Of a stretch of DNA of 56,302 nt, positions 26,374-35,544 are shown in pieces. The notes under the pieces are model-generated. The model saw only the letters and a list, made by a program, of their open reading frames with translations. It did no database searches and had not been told where the DNA came from. The first letter of the stretch is position 1. Each line of letters begins with the position of its first letter. The stretch comes from Puniceicoccaceae bacterium (lineage in GTDB: Bacteria > Verrucomicrobiota > Verrucomicrobiia > Opitutales > Coraliomargaritaceae): positions 1 to 56,302 of the forward strand of contig PBYS01000009.1 in NCBI GenBank assembly GCA_002729725.1, given 5' to 3'. The position numbers were made by a program, and so were the translations under genes.

Positions 26374-29271
26374 CTACTCTGGAAGCAAGCGTGTGCGACT
26401 GATAGCAAACCGTGCAAACTTGGTAAAGTTCTCACGACCACGAATATAAATCGTATGCTTACCTGCGGCTAATTCGATCTCGCGGGGATACGCTTCATTC
26501 ATAATGGAAGCGGTCTGCCACGTCCAGAGGCCCGGAGCAGAAACCGCCAAATCCCAATATTTCGGCTCGCCATCGTTGACCTGCACGTAGCAGCTATCGT
26601 GGGCAGGCGCGTTAGGTCCGAGGACTGCGATCAGCCCGTGCAAATAGTAAGTGCCTGACTCAGGCACTTCGAAATCGATTCGCATCCATGCCTCCGAGGC
26701 CGCGTCGCGTGTATCGGGCGCTTGTAAATAAGGAAGCTGCGGCGCTTGCGCATCTGCGGCGACCACAGTCATGCCGACTTGCTCCATATCCACAGCATTG
26801 AAATACTGATAATCAGGCGCTGCCAATCGCACCTTCGCCTTAACAAAGGAGGTTCTATTATAGCCCGCGTCCGTGCGAACTGTGACGGCTCCCTGATAGT
26901 ATCCATCCCGTTTGACGTCTGGGTGAATCGATAGTGTCACTGCATGCAATTCACCATCGCAAGGACCCGTGCTCGGCTCGTATTGCAACCAGGCGTCATC
27001 GCTCATCACACGCCAGCGCTTGCCAGTCGCTACAGGCGCTCGCACATAGAGCGTGTCCGTTTGAACCGCACCTTCATTTAGAGTCAGCTCCAACTGCGCC
27101 TGCAAGGGCAACAAGGAGACACCTTCTGCACGCACTGGGAATTCTGGACCGGCTCCGACGGGAAACGCTCCAATGTCAGGTGCCTCACCAGAGAAATCTT
27201 CGTTGACGGTGAGCAATTTTAAACCGCGATCGATCGCCAGTGAGTTTTTGGAAAGTCGATAGTCACCCGCCGCACGATTCTTAAAGGACTCGACTCCCAC
27301 GACACCATTTTGCTGCCACTGTGGCAATGGCGGATCCATCGAATTTGGACGCAGCATATCGTAATCAAAGTCACCCTTCGACTTTTGAGGCCACATCAAA
27401 TCCCCCGCCGCAAAGAGATTATTGCGTGTAAATATAGGTGTGGGACCACTGCCCCAGTTGCTGCCTCGCAAGCCTCTTCCATGACTATAAATGGTGTTAT
27501 GGAAAAAGTAATTGATGCCGGGGTTCTGCACTTTATCGCCTCCGACTTTCAGAGCAAAATTGGTCATCCCGCGCTCATCTCCCTCAAGGACGATCAAGTT
27601 ATTAAAAATATACGAAGGCCCAAAGATAGTGGGTGCAGTGCTGACGCCACAATAGCTGCTCTGGATCCAGTTATTGAAGAAGCGGATATTCATCTGCCCG
27701 CCATCCAGTTCCACGCCATCATCATTGCTAAAAAACATGATGTTCCCCTCAAAATCTGTATCGCGATAAGGGCCTCCCTTGGGCTTATCATTGTAGGCCC
27801 CTTCAATCGTATCATTGAAGCGGTGCGACTCGCTGCCGATCAGCGAATTATTCCGAATCACATGATTGCCCTCGGAGTTAAACAAAATAATTGAGGTGGG
27901 GCCGTGAGGGTGCCCGTATTGCCAAGAGGTCGCATGGCCACGTGGGTTGTGGATGTAATTGTCGGCAATCACCACACGCTCAGCGCCCACCGAAACACGC
28001 ACTCCACCTTGTAAATTAACTGGCTTGCCGGCCTCATCGACAAAGAACGGTCCTCGGCCCCAACGCTTATTTTCCATTTCGGTGAAAGTGCCGACCTGGC
28101 CCCAGGATGAAATATCACAGCGCAATATTCGAATATCCGTGGAGTCTTCGATCAAGACAGAATCTTTGATGCCCCCGACAATCGTGAGGTTGTCTAGGAT
28201 CACATGATGCACTCCTTTTAAAACGACCGCGTGCGTCGCACGCTTATCGACATTTAAAGTCGAAAGATGCGTCGGATCACTGGTATAGCGGATCCAACCA
28301 TCAGCAGAGCCGCTTTCGGTAATCACCAAGGGCTCGGTGCTCTCACCGGCAGGCAAATAAATCGTCTTCGCGATCGGCAGCTCATCAGTCCAAGTGCGCA
28401 CCGTTGTATAGGCCGGGGCGATGGCTTCTTTCAGGCTCGGATCTTCCAGCCAGGTTTTGATTTGATACTCCGTGTCTGCTTCCAAGTTGAGTAAGCTCGA
28501 GCGCAATTGCTTGGTCTTCGCCTGCCACTGCATCGGCAAGGATGGACGCCAAACACTTTCGCCCTTCTTACGATAAGCACTATGCCCACGCGTGAACTGG
28601 CTCATATCACCAGAGATATCCGCATAGAGACCAATCGAACTAAATGTCGAGACCGCTGCTAAGTTAGCAATACTCGGAGCCGTACGCACGCGTTCGGAGG
28701 CTGGAATCACTGAGAGGTCAGCAAACCACAATGATCGTCCAACACTTGATTCACTTTGCTTGTAGCGCAGTAATACCTGAAAGGAATCCGCCTCTCCGAC
28801 TTCAAACTCACGATCCAGCTCTAACCAATGACCACTGCGCTCACTAATGTTAATCCGTTTAATTTCTTTCCGCCCCTGATAAAGCTTTACCTGAATCATA
28901 CCACCAGCTGCGTTATCAGACTTCATCCAGCCTTTCAGATATAAAATCGATCCAGGCTCAACCGCAGCTTTGGAAGAGACCACTTGACCTAAACCGGCGC
29001 CTGCTCCTGCGATATCTATTCGCAAACTGGATGACAGCCCCCTGGGCGCTTCTGCAGGATCTAAGCGGATCGACGCCCTGCCTGAACTCGCCAATTGCCA
29101 GCCAGATACAGTATCTCCGTCCCACGCAGTAAACTGGCCATTGTGCACATACTCAACAGCCGCCGCTGTAGATGTAGATACAAAAATAAGTCCAAGTAAG
29201 CCAGCTAGCATTACTAGCCACTGATTAAAGCACCTACGCGGCGCACGAAAGCCATCTTGCAATCTATTCAT
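26374..29271 (-). CDS. Secreted right-handed beta-helix protein 3
   Basis: A 965-residue protein from the ATG at 29269-29271. A longer frame back to 29325 would run through the operator at 29295-29307, which argues for the shorter start. The signal peptide is WLVMLAGLLGLIFVSTSTAAA. An N-terminal carbohydrate-binding-like domain (about 35-185) is followed by the beta-helix (about 320-680: HHVILDNLTIVGG, DDGVELDGGQMNIRFFNNWI), a BACON-like domain (WLQYEPSTGPCDGELH) and a C-terminal beta domain (YYLHGLIAVLGPNAPAHDS, HTIYIRGRENFTKFARF) resembling those at the end of GH115 enzymes. It is more distant from copies 1 and 2 than these are from each other. It probably acts on polysaccharide outside the cytoplasm; the activity is unknown. 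Confidence 0.83.
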   Translation of the reverse strand: MNRLQDGFRAPRRCFNQWLVMLAGLLGLIFVSTSTAAAVEYVHNGQFTAWDGDTVSGWQLASSGRASIRLDPAEAPRGLSSSLRIDIAGAGAGLGQVVSSKAAVEPGSILYLKGWMKSDNAAGGMIQVKLYQGRKEIKRINISERSGHWLELDREFEVGEADSFQVLLRYKQSESSVGRSLWFADLSVIPASERVRTAPSIANLAAVSTFSSIGLYADISGDMSQFTRGHSAYRKKGESVWRPSLPMQWQAKTKQLRSSLLNLEADTEYQIKTWLEDPSLKEAIAPAYTTVRTWTDELPIAKTIYLPAGESTEPLVITESGSADGWIRYTSDPTHLSTLNVDKRATHAVVLKGVHHVILDNLTIVGGIKDSVLIEDSTDIRILRCDISSWGQVGTFTEMENKRWGRGPFFVDEAGKPVNLQGGVRVSVGAERVVIADNYIHNPRGHATSWQYGHPHGPTSIILFNSEGNHVIRNNSLIGSESHRFNDTIEGAYNDKPKGGPYRDTDFEGNIMFFSNDDGVELDGGQMNIRFFNNWIQSSYCGVSTAPTIFGPSYIFNNLIVLEGDERGMTNFALKVGGDKVQNPGINYFFHNTIYSHGRGLRGSNWGSGPTPIFTRNNLFAAGDLMWPQKSKGDFDYDMLRPNSMDPPLPQWQQNGVVGVESFKNRAAGDYRLSKNSLAIDRGLKLLTVNEDFSGEAPDIGAFPVGAGPEFPVRAEGVSLLPLQAQLELTLNEGAVQTDTLYVRAPVATGKRWRVMSDDAWLQYEPSTGPCDGELHAVTLSIHPDVKRDGYYQGAVTVRTDAGYNRTSFVKAKVRLAAPDYQYFNAVDMEQVGMTVVAADAQAPQLPYLQAPDTRDAASEAWMRIDFEVPESGTYYLHGLIAVLGPNAPAHDSCYVQVNDGEPKYWDLAVSAPGLWTWQTASIMNEAYPREIELAAGKHTIYIRGRENFTKFARFAISRTRLLPE

Positions 29272-29294
29272 AGATTGAAAAAGCAACACCCCGT

Positions 29295-29307
29295 GTGACA
29301 TAGTCAA
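29295..29307 (-). promoter_or_regulatory. Predicted operator, GTGACNNNGTCAA type (site 4)
   Basis: GTGACATAGTCAA on the plus strand, with core TGACATAGTCA at 29296-29306, identical to site 1. It is 24 bases upstream of the chosen start of beta-helix gene 3, a position that fits repression. Confidence 0.68.
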
Positions 29308-29356
29308 GGGCGAATCCTGATACATCGCTGAATTTCAACTCCAAAGCCGAAGGCTT

Positions 29357-30733
29357 CTATGGGCGCTTCCGACGAGAAAACACGCTCTGCATTTTAGCGC
29401 CACGTCGCCCTTCGGAGCAGATGCCTAAAATCGTGCGGGCCGCCTGAGCCAACTCGCCCAACCCCTCTTCAATATCGATCTTCTCTTCTAAAATTTGAGA
29501 AATCCCCTTCAAAACCAAAGCCCCAGGATAAGGTGGATGCAGGTTAAAATTAGTCGAAATCTTCGTAATTTCAGAAGCAAACAAGGCATCACGCGGATCA
29601 TTGATATCCAAACTCTTAAAAGCGGAGCTCTTACGAATCGGGATATTGTGCTTTGACTGCCCGATATAGTCCTGGACTCTCGCAGAAAGCATCTCTCGAA
29701 CGTAGCGCTTAGCCAACTCAGGCGAAGAGCAGGATTTCCGCACACAGACTAAATCAGTGGCCTGAGCCGAACAATCCACGCCTCCCTCAAACAAGGGCAT
29801 CGGTACAGTATTCCAGTCATCAAAGCCGGAAGGAACGATAAAGTCCATATGGTGACGACCTGAAATATGCATTCCAGCCTCCCCGCGCACAAAAGAGCGA
29901 ATCAGCTCGTCCTCATCATATTCCTGAGTCCCAACAAGATTCCCCAACTGACGACAAAGCCGCAAGCCCTCCGCCACACGGGGGCTGTCTAATGTGACAG
30001 GATCTTCTGCGCTAGGATCAAACAGTCGACCACCCGCACGCACAATAAAGTTCATAAACATGTGCTCCCGTGGAGAGTAATTGATAATTTTATCGGCTGG
30101 CAGAATTTTCTTCAATTTCCGAACACATTTCAAAAAATCCGACCAAGTCCAGCCCGCCTGCGGCCGCACACAGCCCGCTTTCTCGAACAAAGTAGGATTG
30201 TAAAAAACAACCCGCGGCGAAAAAGCGAAAGGAATGCCCACCATTTGGCCATCGATCTCAAAAGGTGAAAATGGCTCCGTAAAGAAATCGTCTCGATCGG
30301 GGAAGCACTCCTCGAAAATCTCAGAGAGGTCCATGTAATCCTCATACTGAGTCAACAAATGAGTCGTCGTCCGCAACTCAAGCGTACCTTTCCTAAAGGC
30401 AAACGAACTTCGCAAACCAGGAATCGAGTCCGAGACCAAGCTCAACATTCCATCAATCCAAGGAAATTGCTCCACAGGATTATACACGCAAACGTTTTCA
30501 GGTAAAATGCGCTCTCGCCAGTCTGGCAACACGAAGGCTCCCTGCCGTGAGCGTGTGTGCAAGACACCATTCTGGCATAAAGATTCCACCGCATGTTGTA
30601 CCTTTAGGAAAGAGATCCCCAGCGTCTCCGCAATCTCACGTGCCGGCGGCACACGATCGCCCGCTTGTATCTCAGAAGATTCAAGCATGGATAATATATA
30701 ATTACGGACGATCGAAACTTTGCTTTTAGTCAT
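29357..30733 (-). CDS. Transcriptional regulator: GntR-type DNA-binding domain fused to ABC-type solute-binding domain
   Basis: A 458-residue protein from the ATG at 30731-30733 (MTKSKVSIVRNYILSML). Residues 1-68 form a GntR-type winged helix: GDRVPPAREIAETLGIS, FLKVQHAVESLCQNGVL and the wing RSRQGAFV. From about 75 to 430 it matches extracellular solute-binding proteins of family 1 (maltose/sn-glycerol-3-phosphate type): GQMVGIPFAFSPRVVFYNPTLFEKAG, GWTWSDFLKCVRKLKK, SFVRGEAGMHISGRHHM, and repeated Trp/Tyr positions. There is no signal peptide or lipobox, so the binding domain stays in the cytoplasm and probably senses an imported sugar. The predicted operator at 30765-30777 lies just upstream of its own start. 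The gene is next to beta-helix gene 3 on the same strand and is probably the local regulator. Confidence 0.85.
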   Translation of the reverse strand: MTKSKVSIVRNYILSMLESSEIQAGDRVPPAREIAETLGISFLKVQHAVESLCQNGVLHTRSRQGAFVLPDWRERILPENVCVYNPVEQFPWIDGMLSLVSDSIPGLRSSFAFRKGTLELRTTTHLLTQYEDYMDLSEIFEECFPDRDDFFTEPFSPFEIDGQMVGIPFAFSPRVVFYNPTLFEKAGCVRPQAGWTWSDFLKCVRKLKKILPADKIINYSPREHMFMNFIVRAGGRLFDPSAEDPVTLDSPRVAEGLRLCRQLGNLVGTQEYDEDELIRSFVRGEAGMHISGRHHMDFIVPSGFDDWNTVPMPLFEGGVDCSAQATDLVCVRKSCSSPELAKRYVREMLSARVQDYIGQSKHNIPIRKSSAFKSLDINDPRDALFASEITKISTNFNLHPPYPGALVLKGISQILEEKIDIEEGLGELAQAARTILGICSEGRRGAKMQSVFSRRKRP

Positions 30734-30764
30734 AGCGGAAATTACAAAATAGAAATAACATCCT

Positions 30765-30777
30765 GTGACTAGGTCAA
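30765..30777 (-). promoter_or_regulatory. Predicted operator, GTGACNNNGTCAA type (site 5, autoregulatory)
   Basis: GTGACTAGGTCAA on the plus strand, with core TGACTAGGTCA at 30766-30776. It lies 32 bases upstream of the ATG of the GntR/solute-binding fusion gene, which suggests autoregulation. Confidence 0.66.
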
Positions 30778-30881
30778 CCCGCATATCCACGAGTCACAAC
30801 GGCATAGGGCTCACGATCTCGCAGTCACTCTTGAGCGAACTCTCCTAGCTGACGACATAGGACAGCCTTCCGGACGCACAT

Positions 30882-30914
30882 AAAAAAGCCACGGAGATGG
30901 TGAGTCTCCGTGGC
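30882..30914 (-). terminator. Rho-independent terminator after the PEP-CTERM gene
   Basis: A 10-bp stem (GCCACGGAGA, 30888-30897, with TCTCCGTGGC, 30905-30914) is followed on the minus strand by six T residues (A-run 30882-30887). It lies 37 bases past the stop of the PEP-CTERM gene. Confidence 0.9.
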
Positions 30915-30950
30915 CAGTAAAAACTGAAATTTAGATCAGCAGCGATTCGC

Positions 30951-31712
30951 TTACTTCCGTCGGCGCATCGCGACAGTAGTGAGCGCAGCTAGACCTAGCA
31001 AACATGCATAGGTTGAGGGCTCAGGCACTACGATGTCAGGCGTAAAGTCGAATTGAAACTCACTGCCATAACCTGTTGCTGAACCTGCAACAATAACTTG
31101 GAAGCTGCTGACATTAGCAATACTTGAAAAATTGGCTGCCGCTTGCGGATTTGCTTTATCCGGATTTTCTCCTTCAGAATTAGTTAAACCGATGAAACCT
31201 GCAGTGCCAGGAGTGAGTTCCTTAAGTTGTGTGCCTTCACTCAATGTAACACCAGTGAACTCAGTATCACTCACAGAAAACTCCTCAGAACTGTCGATAT
31301 CTGATACCTGCATCACAAAATCTAGCTGAAGTGGTGTGAGAAAGTCAGAGTCTTCGTAAAAGCTGAATGTATAGGTCGCCGACCGCTCACTGCCGCCTTC
31401 AATCAAGATGCCAACACGATCAGAGTGACCTTGGCCTGTAGTGATACTATGCTTGAGCAAATCAGGCGTATAACTATCAAGAGTCACAGTCAAATAAGCA
31501 GTGGACGAAGCCATGGTGACAGTGTCCAGCAAACTGAGCTCAAACTGGGCCTGAGCTCCATTGACGGGATCCACAACACTTCCTCCTGGCTCGACGGTGC
31601 CCACATTGGGTGGCACAACACCAACAATGTTGATTTCGAAGGCTGCATTAGCACAGCTGCATGCTGCCAATGCGAAAACTGTGGTAGTCACTGCTTTTCT
31701 TGTAAGTTTCAT
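30951..31712 (-). CDS. PEP-CTERM sorting domain protein
   Basis: A 253-residue exported protein. The signal peptide (about 1-23, AVTTTVFALAACSCANA) is followed by a beta-rich, acidic, Ser/Thr-rich domain without recognised function. The C-terminus has the PEP-CTERM signal: VPEPST, a hydrophobic segment of about 17 residues and the basic RRRK end. Such proteins are cleaved and sorted by an exosortase and are linked to exopolysaccharide-producing bacteria. No exosortase gene is in the window. It has its own terminator, and there is an inverted repeat in its upstream region. The link to the neighbouring beta-helix locus is positional only. Confidence 0.9.
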   Translation of the reverse strand: MKLTRKAVTTTVFALAACSCANAAFEINIVGVVPPNVGTVEPGGSVVDPVNGAQAQFELSLLDTVTMASSTAYLTVTLDSYTPDLLKHSITTGQGHSDRVGILIEGGSERSATYTFSFYEDSDFLTPLQLDFVMQVSDIDSSEEFSVSDTEFTGVTLSEGTQLKELTPGTAGFIGLTNSEGENPDKANPQAAANFSSIANVSSFQVIVAGSATGYGSEFQFDFTPDIVVPEPSTYACLLGLAALTTVAMRRRK

Positions 31713-31747
31713 GTCAATTCCGAATACGTATTAAATTTGCGCGCGCC

Positions 31748-31765
31748 TAGGGTATTTACCCCTAA
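31748..31765 (-). promoter_or_regulatory. Inverted repeat upstream of the PEP-CTERM gene
   Basis: AGGG and CCCT arms (TAGGG ... CCCTA type, 31748-31765) lie 36-53 bases upstream of the PEP-CTERM start codon. It may be an operator; the evidence is only the symmetry and position. Confidence 0.3.
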
Positions 31766-31888
31766 GCGTGGAGTAAGTCAATCGAATAAACCCTTTATCC
31801 CGCATATTGGACAAATTACAGCCATTTTTTCTTAAGAAAGTATAGATTGATTCGCCAAAAGCGCTCACGCTACATATTTTAGCTATTT

Positions 31889-32410
31889 ATGAAAGAAATG
31901 CTCATCGATATTTTCACACATCCCTTAGCGATTGGCCTGTGCATCGGACTAATTGCATGTTTGATCGTTTGGCTGCGTTCTCTGGGAAAATTACGAAGCG
32001 AACGCTCAGCGGCAGCGGCACAGGCGAATCGCTTGAACCAGGAAATCAATACTTTAAAGGGGCATTTGCACACACAAATGGAGATCACTGCCAAGGGCAA
32101 TGAGTCACTCAAAGAGGAACTGGTCGCCCTCCAAAAGACCAATCAAAATTTAAGCCAAACCATCGGAGCCTTGAAGCAAAAGCCTGGCCGCGTAGAGATT
32201 CGCACGCTGCACCTATATGAAAAAGCAATTCGCACAATGAACGCGCGGGCTCCTGGCTTCAGCTCTGCTTGGGAAAGTGCAATCAACGAAGCGGAAGCGG
32301 AAATCAAACAAGAGGAATCCGGCATTATTGGCTGGATTCGCAAACCCTTCATGTTTCGCAGCTATGGCTCCACCGAGCTATTGGGCGATGCTGAAAAAGT
32401 CACAGAGTAG
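31889..32410 (+). CDS. Single-pass membrane protein with coiled coil, unknown function
   Basis: A 173-residue protein with one transmembrane segment near the N-terminus (LAIGLCIGLIACLIVWL, about 12-28). A coiled coil of about 70 residues rich in Ala, Gln, Leu and Glu follows (RSERSAAAAQANRLNQEI to LSQTIGALKQK), then a less regular C-terminus (VEIRTLHLYEKAIRTMNAR, GWIRKPFMFRSYG). The topology suggests a small N-terminal anchor with the coiled coil in the cytoplasm. I do not recognise a family. The gene stands alone between the PEP-CTERM gene and a convergent metallophosphoesterase gene. The start is preceded by a stretch of about 90 AT-rich bases suitable for a promoter. Confidence 0.7.
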   Translation: MKEMLIDIFTHPLAIGLCIGLIACLIVWLRSLGKLRSERSAAAAQANRLNQEINTLKGHLHTQMEITAKGNESLKEELVALQKTNQNLSQTIGALKQKPGRVEIRTLHLYEKAIRTMNARAPGFSSAWESAINEAEAEIKQEESGIIGWIRKPFMFRSYGSTELLGDAEKVTE

Positions 32411-32446
32411 CCAGCGAAGCCGTGGCCTGCTCTAGCACCTAAAAAA

Positions 32447-33391
32447 TCAACCACAACGTAGGGTGTGTAGCGTCACTTCCGAGGGGCAATTGAGTCGGGC
32501 AGTTAAACCACTAGCCCCCGTGCCGCGACTGGTATAGCCCTGCAGAGTGCCCTCGCTCCATGCGCCGGCCAACAGATGGCGCGGCGAACTGCCGTCGTGC
32601 ATCAAAATGCGCCCACCGGGCAGGCAAATTTGCCCGCCATGCGTATGGCCTGCCATCAGATAATTGATCCCGTGTGCCGCAGCAGTGGCATAGGTCTGCG
32701 GCGAGTGTGAGAGTAAGACCTTGGTCGCCTCGTTCGGCACCCCGCGCAGCGCGCGCTCAAAGCTGTGCGTTTTATAATAATTGGGATCGTCGATGCCGAT
32801 TAGATACAGCTCAGCTTCTCCACGACGCAGTATAACATGTTCATTCAGCAAAAAACGCATGCCTGCGGCCTCCATAGCGGGCACCTTGGCCAGGCAATCG
32901 TGATTCCCAAGGATCGCATATTTAGGCGCCTCCACCTCGGAAACGATCTCAATCGTCGCTGCGGTAGCGCCTGAATGGTCGCCAAAGATACAGGTGCGAA
33001 AGTCTCCTGTCAGGGCCAAGCAATCGTAATCCAACTCTGCGATCACCTCTTTCACCCGTGCAGGGAAATCGGGATGCAGATCGGCGTGCAAATCGGTAAG
33101 CTGTAAAATGGTATATCCATCGAACTCCGCAGGCAGATTCGCCAGCCGTACTTCCTGCCGCACGACTTGAATATCAAAATAATTGCGCATCGCACGCTGC
33201 CAAAAACCGCTAATCTTCAAGCAGAAGCGAATGGCCGCATAAGTATTGAATTTATGTTCAAAACGAAAGATCCCCTTGCCCTGCCCTTCACCGCGCTTGG
33301 CACGCATATGTGCTTCAGCAGCCAGACGTGCCTCAAATTCGGCTTCGCCTAAGCGGGCTGCATAAGGTTGGAGGTCTTCAATTGAGGTCAT
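32447..33391 (-). CDS. Calcineurin-like metallophosphoesterase (YkuE-like)
   Basis: A 314-residue phosphoesterase with the ordered metal-binding motifs: DLHADLH (replacing DxH), GDFRTC (GD), LGNHDC (GNHD), LLSHSPQTY and AGHTHGGQI (GHTHGGQ). The last motif is characteristic of the YkuE/LpxG-type branch, which includes enzymes cleaving pyrophosphate in lipid precursors. No signal peptide is visible; a hydrophobic-aromatic region near residues 50-75 (AAIRFCLKISGFWQRAM) may contact the membrane. It lies 18 bases downstream of the sufS-like gene on the same strand and may be cotranscribed. Metal-dependent phosphodiesterase activity is likely; the substrate is not known. Confidence 0.86.
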   Translation of the reverse strand: MTSIEDLQPYAARLGEAEFEARLAAEAHMRAKRGEGQGKGIFRFEHKFNTYAAIRFCLKISGFWQRAMRNYFDIQVVRQEVRLANLPAEFDGYTILQLTDLHADLHPDFPARVKEVIAELDYDCLALTGDFRTCIFGDHSGATAATIEIVSEVEAPKYAILGNHDCLAKVPAMEAAGMRFLLNEHVILRRGEAELYLIGIDDPNYYKTHSFERALRGVPNEATKVLLSHSPQTYATAAAHGINYLMAGHTHGGQICLPGGRILMHDGSSPRHLLAGAWSEGTLQGYTSRGTGASGLTARLNCPSEVTLHTLRCG

Positions 33392-33409
33392 AGCAAGCGA
33401 TTAAACGCA

Positions 33410-34642
33410 TTAACCGAAGAAGCGCTGCATCTTAGTCACCGCAGCCACGAGGCGATCCACATCTTCGAAATTGTTATAAAAGGAAAACGACGCCCGCGCG
33501 GTGGCGGGCACCCCAAAGCGCTTTAATAATGGTTGCGTGCAGTGGTGGCCAGCACGCACAGCGACGCCATCAGCATCTAGAAAGGTGCCAATGTCGTGCG
33601 GGTGAATCTCATTGATAACAAAAGATAAAATGGAGGCTTTGTGCTGGGCAGTGCCGATAATACGTAGGCCATCCACCGCGGAGAGCTTTTCGGTGGCATC
33701 CAGTAGTAAGGCATGCTCGTGCGCAAGTGCGCCTACCCGGTCCAGGCCGTTGACATAGTCGATCGCTGCGGCAAGTCCGATGACGCCTTCAATGTGCGGC
33801 GTCCCCGCCTCAAACTTCCCCGGAATACCTTTATAAGTGGTGCCCTCGAAATCGACGCGTTCGATCATATCGCCCCCACTTTGATAAGGCGGCAGGCGCT
33901 CCAACCATTCACGCTTCCCCCAGAGCACACCGATGCCAGTGGGACCAAACACTTTGTGCCCGGAAAATACAAAAAAATCACAGTCCAAGTCAGCCACATC
34001 GACTGGCATGTGAGGCACCGACTGGCAGCCATCCAATAAAACTGGAATGTCGCGCGCGTGCGCCTCCGCAATCAGTGCTTTGGCCGGATTAATCGTGCCC
34101 AGAGCATTGGACACATGCACGAGTGCCACCAGCTTGGTGCGCTCGGATAGCAAGTCTGAGTAGGCGACTAAATCGAGCTCTCCGGCATCGTTGACTGGCA
34201 CCACCTTAAGCACGGCACCGGTCTTTTCCGCTGCAATTTGCCAAGGCACGATATTGGCATGATGCTCCATGTGGGTGATCAAGATTTCGTCGCCCTCAGA
34301 GAGTTGGGTTTCGATAAAGCCATGCGCCACCAGGTTGATGCCTTCCGTCGCACCACGCACAAAGATGATTTCGTCCGACTCGGGTGCCGCGATAAAATGG
34401 GCCACCTTCGCACGTGCCGATTCATAAGCGTCGGTAGCTTGCTCACTGAGATAGTGCACCCCACGGTGGATATTGGAATTCTCTGCACGGTAATAGCGAT
34501 CAATCGCTTCAATCACCGAAGCAGGCTTCTGCGAAGTAGCTCCATTATCCAGATAGCTCAAAGGCTTCCCTCGAACTGTAGTCGATAAGATAGGAAAGTC
34601 TGCGCGCACGCGGGCGAAATCAAATGTCGATATATTCGTCAC
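33410..34642 (-). CDS. sufS: Cysteine desulfurase, SufS type
   Basis: A class-V aminotransferase-fold PLP enzyme that takes sulfur from cysteine for Fe-S cluster assembly. Clear SufS/CsdA signatures are [40 protein letters not shown], the PLP lysine in [13 protein letters not shown] and the sulfur-accepting cysteine in [10 protein letters not shown]; numbered from the upstream GTG these are Lys235 and Cys373. Two in-frame GTG codons could start it, at 34655-34657 and 34640-34642. I prefer the second because GAGAG lies about eight bases before it and it sits nearer the usual N-terminus, but the first is possible (415 residues). No other suf genes are visible. A metallophosphoesterase gene follows on the same strand. 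Confidence 0.92.
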   Translation of the reverse strand: MTNISTFDFARVRADFPILSTTVRGKPLSYLDNGATSQKPASVIEAIDRYYRAENSNIHRGVHYLSEQATDAYESARAKVAHFIAAPESDEIIFVRGATEGINLVAHGFIETQLSEGDEILITHMEHHANIVPWQIAAEKTGAVLKVVPVNDAGELDLVAYSDLLSERTKLVALVHVSNALGTINPAKALIAEAHARDIPVLLDGCQSVPHMPVDVADLDCDFFVFSGHKVFGPTGIGVLWGKREWLERLPPYQSGGDMIERVDFEGTTYKGIPGKFEAGTPHIEGVIGLAAAIDYVNGLDRVGALAHEHALLLDATEKLSAVDGLRIIGTAQHKASILSFVINEIHPHDIGTFLDADGVAVRAGHHCTQPLLKRFGVPATARASFSFYNNFEDVDRLVAAVTKMQRFFG

Positions 34643-34776
34643 AAGTAGAACTCTCACTCCTAGCGTGAGAATCTCAACTTAAAAGGTAAAAGATGTATCG
34701 AGACCAATCAGGCTCAAAAACGGAACATGCCCCAGATTGAGTTGGCCTTTCCCCCAGAATCCGCATGACTTAAAGC

Positions 34777-35454
34777 ATGCGACATGGAACCGAAGGAAAA
34801 ATTATAGGCATGCTGATCGGCCTCACTGCACTGGTCGTGGCCGCAGTGCTTGGGCTTTCGGTTTATTTCTCAAGTTCCAGTATCCACAGCTTGCTGACAG
34901 AGAATCATGCGCTTAACCAAGCGATCAGTAACCTGACGCAAGAGGAACAGATCGGCTTTGCCACTGTGCTCTCGCAGGATACGGATGCGCTCGGACAAGT
35001 CTCCACCAAGTTCAAATTTGTGCAAACGGCCGCGGGCAACCCGAAGGAAATCGTCGACGAGCAAATCTACACCATTGCAGGCGATGTGGTGCACTTCGAT
35101 GCTCTAATCATCAAATTCAGCGATGCGTACGTGCGCTTGGGCAAGGAGCGTGCGCTCTACCTCTGGCGCCGGATCTACGGCGAGCAGACCGCCCCCGAAC
35201 AAGGCGCCCCGGTGGCAGTGCCCGACAGCGCCCCCGAGCGTTACTACGCAATCACAAAATCCTTAAAGCTCTCGGACCGTGAACTCTTCTGGCAAGCGAT
35301 CTGGTCTTTGGCCAATGATCCGCAGCGTTTAAGTGAATATGGCATCACTGCCGTATTCGGCAATGCGATCTACACTCGCATGGAAGTGGGCAAAGTTTAC
35401 TTATTCAAAATCGGCGCCAGCGGCCAGATCTATCCCGAAGTGCTGGAATTTTAA
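34777..35454 (+). CDS. Single-pass membrane protein, unknown function
   Basis: A 225-residue protein with an N-terminal transmembrane segment ([21 protein letters not shown], about 11-31), a short Ser-rich and coiled-coil-like stretch, and a globular C-terminal domain with conserved-looking segments ([53 protein letters not shown]). I do not recognise a named family. It starts about 120 bases from the divergent sufS-like gene and is convergent with trpS. The predicted topology places the main domain outside the cytoplasm. Confidence 0.72.
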   Translation: MRHGTEGKIIGMLIGLTALVVAAVLGLSVYFSSSSIHSLLTENHALNQAISNLTQEEQIGFATVLSQDTDALGQVSTKFKFVQTAAGNPKEIVDEQIYTIAGDVVHFDALIIKFSDAYVRLGKERALYLWRRIYGEQTAPEQGAPVAVPDSAPERYYAITKSLKLSDRELFWQAIWSLANDPQRLSEYGITAVFGNAIYTRMEVGKVYLFKIGASGQIYPEVLEF

Positions 35455-35486
35455 ATCCGACCAAGCACGCAAGCTCGCAAGCAGCC

Positions 35487-35513
35487 CTCGATCCCCGATC
35501 AGCTGGGGTCGAG
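35487..35513. terminator. Hairpin between convergent genes
   Basis: CTCGATCCCC (35487-35496) pairs with GGGGTCGAG (35505-35513) with a one-base bulge. It lies between the membrane protein gene and trpS, which converge. No U-tract is present on either strand, so termination is only suggested by position. Confidence 0.4.
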
Positions 35514-35544
35514 CGGCATCACCACCACCCGCCCCCGGCAGCCA

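Noticed and set aside
33751..33761. TGACATAGTCG, one base from the predicted operator
   Set aside because: It lies inside the sufS coding sequence, encodes a normal protein segment and breaks the palindrome at the last base.
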